43,358 bases of DNA from an uncultured Eubacteriales bacterium (GTDB lineage Bacteria > Bacillota > Clostridia > Christensenellales > Aristaeellaceae). A program made the position numbers and the translations under genes. This document shows, in pieces, positions 40,601 to 43,358 of the stretch; position 1 is the first letter of the stretch, and each line of letters begins with the position of its first letter. The DNA is taken from assembly GCA_902788445.1 (NCBI GenBank), contig CADAKE010000015.1, positions 1-43,358 of the forward strand, written 5' to 3'. The notes under the pieces were generated by a model. The model had not been told where the DNA came from. It saw only the letters and a list, made by a program, of their open reading frames with translations, and searched no databases.

Positions 40601-42025
40601 CAGGAAGCCGCCGCCCTGCTGGCGGTTCAGGGCTTCCATGCTCAGCCGCGCGGCCAGCAGGATCTCTTCGTCCTCCGGAGCGGTTTCCTCAGGGTTGTCG
40701 GCAAAGTCGCCCAGCAGCATAAATTCCAGGTTCGGGTCGGGGTTCGCCGCCCGCAGCACGGCCAGATGGCGCGCCATGCGCATGGCCTGCTTCCGCGACG
40801 TGAGCAGGCAGGGAACCACCACCAGCGTGCGGGTTTCCATCGTCAGGCGGTCAACCCGCACGCGGGGCAGCATCCGCGCGGGAAAGCGCCCGCGCAGGAA
40901 GCGGTGGTAGATCAGCCGAAACACGTCCGAACCGCACAGGGCGGCCAACGGCCAGGTATACCACGGCGCTCCAAGCCCCGCCGCTAAAGCGAAAGCCAGC
41001 GCGGCAGACAGATAAACGGGCGGCAAAAGGAGGCCCTGCCGATGCTTCCGGGCAAAGCCGGTAGCTTTCTTTCCCAGGGCGGCGCCGATCATCTCCGGGC
41101 GTTCGATCAGATAATACCCCGCCTCTCCCTCGATGCCGGGCTTGTTTTTCGCCAGTTCCACCGCGGCTTGGGCGGCCTCGCCCTCCGGCACATGGAAACG
41201 CTTCGCGGCGCGGCAGGCGCATTTACGGTAATACGCCCGGCTTTCCGCGTCCATGCGGCGGTAGGTGGCCTCCCGGTTCAGCGCGGCGGCGACGGGGCTG
41301 AGGCGCTCCGCAATGCCGTCATAGGGCAGGCGTTCCGCTTTCCGCAACGCGGAAATGACGCGCTCGGCCTGCAGGCCATCCTGTTCCCATTGCGTCTGCA
41401 CCGCTTGCAGGGCATCGGCGGCTTTTTCACCCGCCTGGGCCAAAAGCTCGTCCGCCCGGCGCAGGGCGTCGGCATCCTCCCGCTCGTCCAGCCGCAGCAG
41501 CACCAGGCCCCTGAGCATCGGGTCATGCGGGAGCGCATCCTTCTGCCCCTTCGTTAGCGCGGCGGCCCAGGCTTTCGATTGGGCGTAGAGCTCCGGTTCC
41601 TGGATACAGGTATCCAGAAGATCAGATAGCGATTCAAATAAAGCGCAGGTGAGCGCCTGCGGCAGCAGGTCGATCTCCGCCTGGGTGAGCGCCTCCTGGC
41701 CCAGTTCCTTTCGGAAGACGCGCGTCAGGCTGCCCGCCGTCAGTTCGTCCGCCTTCACCGCTTCCCGCGCCAGCAGGAGCATCCGGGGCACGCCCTGGAC
41801 GGCGGGCAGCTTCGGCGCAAACCGCACGCCGCGGGCAAGCGCGTCCGCCGCGTCCAGCAGCAGCCGCGCGTGATCCTCCACCCACTGCGCCGCCGGAGAC
41901 GCGTCCTCCCGCGGAACGCGCTGAACCGCCTGCACGGCCCGGCGGATGCGCCGCGCCATGCCGAACGGGGGACGCAGGCGGGCAAGCCCGCTGATCGACG
42001 GATGCTCTATGGCTTTCTGCTGCAT
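34622..42025 (-). CDS. Giant NdvB-like cyclic beta-1,2-glucan synthase family protein (GT84 + glucoamylase-like + GH94)
   Basis: A 2467-residue membrane enzyme. ATG 42025 is chosen for GGAGG 6 bp upstream and a clean N-terminus (MQQKAIEHPSISGLARLRPP). Hydrophobic segments near 320-370 precede a glycosyltransferase domain with VITLDADTFLPAG (DxD motif near 533) and LHRWTRGDWQLLP near 675, followed by further helices. Next comes a glucoamylase-like domain with the MFEYLMPNLLLP and GVSESGYASFDPEMNYQYQA motifs (about 1070-1130). The C-terminal third is GH94-like, with AGGAFGFRDQLQDCLALLYT, EGDVQHWWHSPRRGVRTRVS and the catalytic MGAGDWNDGMNRVGG (near 2160). Such proteins polymerise UDP-glucose into beta-1,2-glucan and trim or cyclise it. 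They are best known from Proteobacteria. Single gene; convergent with the sugar importer. A degradative (sophorose/beta-1,2-glucan phosphorylase) role is the alternative. Confidence 0.9.
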   Translation of the reverse strand: MQQKAIEHPSISGLARLRPPFGMARRIRRAVQAVQRVPREDASPAAQWVEDHARLLLDAADALARGVRFAPKLPAVQGVPRMLLLAREAVKADELTAGSLTRVFRKELGQEALTQAEIDLLPQALTCALFESLSDLLDTCIQEPELYAQSKAWAAALTKGQKDALPHDPMLRGLVLLRLDEREDADALRRADELLAQAGEKAADALQAVQTQWEQDGLQAERVISALRKAERLPYDGIAERLSPVAAALNREATYRRMDAESRAYYRKCACRAAKRFHVPEGEAAQAAVELAKNKPGIEGEAGYYLIERPEMIGAALGKKATGFARKHRQGLLLPPVYLSAALAFALAAGLGAPWYTWPLAALCGSDVFRLIYHRFLRGRFPARMLPRVRVDRLTMETRTLVVVPCLLTSRKQAMRMARHLAVLRAANPDPNLEFMLLGDFADNPEETAPEDEEILLAARLSMEALNRQQGGGFLYLHRARKWDIGQRRYTGRERKRGALEALNRLIVDGACRDTFLYMSMDGQALQGRYAYVITLDADTFLPAGTAYQLVGAMLHPLQSGRVNVIQPRMEISADTVRTRTQKLLGGAGGVDPYHLAVQDVYQDAFGKGSFVGKGIYAPAGWLKALEGRLPSGRLLSHDLIEGETAGSAVAEDIALSDSSPAALSGWRNRLHRWTRGDWQLLPFLADMRLSWLSRHKIWDNLRRSLVPAAQGILLLLGTGLNLPALFFLALPWPIRGMGQRLLLLPAKAQTTLDAIVRALWRQFVSRKNLLSWVTADQADGENKLPFSCEFMNLAAGAAMLLLAVQPGGFTPGVAVGVVWIAAPLLRRFFDAPASRQRSMTETQKEIVRQTARATWRFFEDAVSENTRFLPPDNVQTDPDKGPALRTSPTNIGLYLLSCCAARELNFITGAEMAKRLSETLQTLSSLQTWHGHFYNWYDLKTGEALSPGFVSTVDSGNLTGCLLCCAQICRNHLGELPEEAAELPAQLDALARRADFRALYDEKADLFFIGWDTEANRPTAAHYDTLASEARLTSYLAILLGQVKRKHWARLNRAVTRAGGGIALLSWGGTMFEYLMPNLLLPLTPGTLLGESALNAIRAQMGSHPERPFGVSESGYASFDPEMNYQYQAFGLPALARSSETAGQVVAPYASMLALPFFPWAAAENLKRMIKLGWTDEHGLYEAADYTPQRLDAVPQLVKSHMAHHQGMILCSACNALRDNVLVKAFMTPPEAKAQADLLLERAPSRAARRREFPSPRQAEASSFSLRRAARPGLPVDAHALFGAGTSWVLTAQGQGRLEHKGMMATRFFPEAGAQTGPQVYIKGENSEAFLRPAVQGNAVFEGGAVRYQAVWEGLQITQLCCVDPLTGAAVTALRIENPGPVERRLQAVSFLEIAQSPEAVDAAHPNFRDLSVRISPWGEHGLLSERLPRDENDRMPVIGHTAAGDGLVNKRQGDRFLFLGRLGTYARPAQLTEENTPCRIGDVAAPCCSLTVSLRIPAHKKSTVYFVTAFAETKEELERMSVSASRVQAAFSLAATQAAMTARMLRMDGNAMELCRQMVGSLLFTGQPHQQAFPPAPQSVLWRWGISGTLPVLLVRVEESAGQALIRHALRAHAWMRLRGVAFDLLFFCPEEKEYQRPCHDRVTQCLQVSPDRGMLGQPGGVFLAEGTETDALALESLARITLRGGQSIRAQLNAMRVPLPGTEEKPLSVPDPVLPGKLMADNGFGGYTHDGAYCVHAPAPVPWHQLVCGTRFGTLVCETGILSSFVDNSRLGRVTRQTPDVYRGVPSEEIYLMDEESRVWPLARGAAVYEPGMAAYHAMAEQILCQTTVFSHTEKPYGVRTVTLRSEKEQRLKLYWLARFALGERPETTRCLVNGAMVTAHSGDFSGVAWAAMENASCQALSSASCFGMAGEDVPPALLASAQGVGSVALLCAEIVLPPREPRRITLALGCARSAEEALRTFADLLNESPADIARSVRGFWGDRLSRLLLFSYEEGIMRMVNRWLPYQARASRLLGRVGPYQAGGAFGFRDQLQDCLALLYTEPEFVREHILLCAAHQYKEGDVQHWWHSPRRGVRTRVSDDKLFLPWLTAKYIQVTDDSGILEEQIPYLDSLPLRETETDRYEEPDVTPWTEPLFTHCLRAMDSVALGEHGLPLMGAGDWNDGMNRVGGAHGESVWLGFFYALTLKEFSPYCPGEIKEKYQALRRQLLDGAESAWTGQWYLRAWYDDGTPLAGPDTQPQRIDLISQCFAVLGGAPRHHARAALAAAVEKLYDREAGIVKLLDPPFAPTENAGYIGAYLPGVRENGGQYTHAVPWLILALCQVGETGLAWEIARAILPENHSGTKETALVYRAEPYVLCGDVYAGENRGRGGWSWYTGSAAWLYSVIVTELLGFEKRGDKARLHPVREEKLSPFTLIYRFGTANFHFTAAPDCLFPTLDGVKSDDGWVTLVSDGKTHEARFPLR

Positions 42026-42055
42026 GAAGCGCCTCCAACAAACAATGATACAAAA

Positions 42056-42071
42056 CCGTATCCAAATACGG
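42056..42071. promoter_or_regulatory. Small perfect palindrome upstream of the giant gene
   Basis: CCGTAT-CCAA-ATACGG, 30 bp before the ATG of the minus-strand gene, in its leader or promoter. A possible operator; no clear -35/-10 pair was found for that gene. Confidence 0.35.
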
Positions 42072-42168
42072 CTCTGGTTATTGTGCGCTGGAAACGCGGC
42101 GGTTATACGCGTACAGCAGGCGCGCGTGCCTCCGTTACATTTCCCCATGTTTTTTTCCTGTTATATTC

Positions 42169-42197
42169 TTGTATAATATGCGTAAATATGCTACAAT
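42169..42197 (+). promoter_or_regulatory. Promoter of the peptide-binding-protein gene
   Basis: -35 TTGTAT (42169-42174), 17-bp spacer, -10 TACAAT (42192-42197). A second TATAAT overlaps the -35 at 42172-42177. The roughly 100-nt leader has a hairpin, CCAAAGCGC / GCGCTTGG (42254-42274). Confidence 0.55.
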
Positions 42198-42297
42198 GAA
42201 AAACGAGCGAAAGTGATTTGCATAGAAACCCGATCGGGCTTGTTGGTTTTGAGCCAAAGCGCGTCAGCGCTTGGAAAATACAGAAAGAGGTGTTTAT

Positions 42298-43358
42298 ATG
42301 AAGAAACTGTTTGCATTGGCCCTCGCGCTGATCCTGGCGCTGAGCCTGCTGCCCGCGGCCTTCGCGGAAGAGAACGTGCTGCGCTACGGCGTAGACGCCG
42401 ACGCGGCGGGCGGCTTTGACCCCCACACCATTTCCGCCGTGGCCTCCATGCGCATGATCGGGCAAATGTACAACACACTGGTGGACGTGGACGAAAACCT
42501 GAACGTGATTCCCGAACTGGCGACCAGCTGGGAGCAGCCCGACGACACCACCTACATTTTCCATCTGGCGGAAAACGTCACCTTCCACAGCGGCCGCAAG
42601 ATGACCGCTGAGGACGTGAAGTATTCCTTCGACCGCATCCTCGATCCCGCCACCGGCGCTCTGGGCAATTCCAGCAGCTACGCGGGCGATATTGACACCG
42701 TGGAAGTGGTGGACGATTACACCGTGAAGATCACCCTGAAGAACATCAACGCGCCCTTCCTGGCGAACCTGTCCTCTTCCTACTGCTCCATCGTGGACAA
42801 GGACGTGGTGGAAGCCAACGACGGAAGCCTGCTGCTGGCCGACGGCGGCACCGGCCCCTACACCCTGGGCGACTGGGTGCCGGACAACAGCATCACCGTG
42901 AAAGCCTATCCCGATTACTTCGACGAAGCGGGCAAGGCCACCTTTGACGCCATCGAGTTCTATGTGCTCACCGACGCTTCCGCCCGCCTGGCCGCCCTGC
43001 GCACCGGCGCGGTGGACCTGATCGTGGCCGACACCGCCATGCTCGACCTGGTGGAGAACGACGCCAACATCCAGACCATTTCCTACTGAAGGTGCGCCAG
43101 GCCATCAACCTGGCCCTGAACCGGGAGGAGATCATCGAATTCGCCTTCAACGGCAAGGCGCTGGTGTCCGGCTTTGTGCCCGCTTCCCTGGGCCACTGGG
43201 CCGTGGACGTGACCGAGAACGAATATTACACCCAGAACATCGAAAAGGCCAAGGCGCTCCTGGCCGAAGCGGGCTATCCCAACGGCTTTGAAACCAACAT
43301 CATCGTGGGCCTGCTGGACAGCATCCGCGACACCGGCCTGGTGGTGGAGCAGCAGCTC
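42298..43358 (+). CDS. Peptide/nickel-type ABC transporter substrate-binding protein (family 5), frame-disrupted, 3' end outside window
   Basis: An extracytoplasmic binding protein of the DppA/OppA family. The signal peptide (MKKLFALALALILALSLLPA, cleavage after AFA) is followed by LRYGVDADAAGGFDPHT and NTLVDVDENLNVIPELATSW. Then come FHLAENVTFHSGRKMTAEDV with KYSFDRILDP, and GTGPYTLGDWVPDNSITVKA, all family-5 marks. At 43085 the frame ends (IQTISY and TGA). The next frame continues with KVRQAINLALNREEIIEFAF and AKALLAEAGYPNGFE, the normal following block. About 20-25 residues that should lie between are absent, so some 60-70 bp (1 mod 3) is missing. AAAGAGG serves as ribosome site. The break may be an assembly fault or a pseudogene. 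Confidence 0.88.

Overview
The window is bacterial chromosome, GC-rich (about 60% by eye), with strong Shine-Dalgarno sites (AAGGAGG type) and sigma-A-like promoters (TTGACA / TATAAT, 16-18 bp spacers). Gene content points to an anaerobic member of the Clostridia (Bacillota), probably an uncultured gut or rumen lineage: a biotin-dependent sodium-pump decarboxylase operon, a DUF1292 protein, a DUF378 protein, a BspA-like surface protein and ABC sugar importers. The sequence behaves like a metagenome contig: three otherwise well-conserved genes are broken by short missing segments. No rRNA, tRNA, CRISPR array, phage or complete insertion sequence was seen.

Layout. (1) 1-4838, minus strand: a carboxyltransferase/sodium-pump operon in the order mmdA-like, oadG/mmdD-like, biotin carrier, oadB/mmdB, oadA/pycB-like. 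It joins two carboxyltransferases to one biotin carrier and one membrane pump. (2) 5127-6550, plus: a membrane-anchored phosphodiester glycosidase and two small membrane proteins. (3) 7144-8637, minus: a large polyprenyl sugar-phosphate transferase. (4) 8907-11548: DUF378 protein (plus), then uvrC and a DUF1292 protein (minus). (5) 11804-16763: a divergent four-gene module made of an SF2 helicase on one side and a coiled-coil protein plus two BrxC/BrxD-like P-loop ATPases on the other. The two promoters sit back to back over a palindrome. This is the best candidate for an undescribed, defence-like system. (6) 17095-21420: secreted protein, esterase, small proteins and a BspA-like Ig/FN3/LRR surface protein. 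(7) 21668-27651, minus: a tightly overlapping seven-gene exopolysaccharide operon (UDP-xylose-synthase-like SDR, sugar transferase, Alg14/Alg13-like pair, two GT4 enzymes, polymerase-like membrane protein). (8) 27869-29473: pgi. (9) 30055-34570: a sugar ABC importer (binding protein and two permeases with long N-terminal extensions). (10) 34622-42025, minus: a 2467-residue NdvB/cyclic beta-1,2-glucan-synthase-like enzyme. (11) 42298-end: a peptide-type ABC binding protein with a broken frame.

The intergenic DNA is unusually rich in structured repeats. At five places there are degenerate tandem arrays with an exact 7-bp period, four of them clearly paired as inverted arms. The heptamer word differs between most loci, and the arrays start at or just past stop codons. 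Other inverted families (a GTCATCCTGAGCG family, a CTTCCCCTTGAGGG family, and REPIN-like pairs of an identical 24-bp arm) lie nearby and are sometimes nested inside one another. One 144-bp element has perfect 16-bp terminal inverted repeats and a 7-bp target duplication, so it looks like a MITE.

Functionally the window covers energy metabolism (a Na+ gradient from decarboxylation, or transcarboxylation in a succinate-propionate route), envelope polysaccharide synthesis and its sugar supply (pgi, EPS operon, beta-glucan synthase, importers), DNA repair, and one possible genome-defence or DNA-processing cassette.
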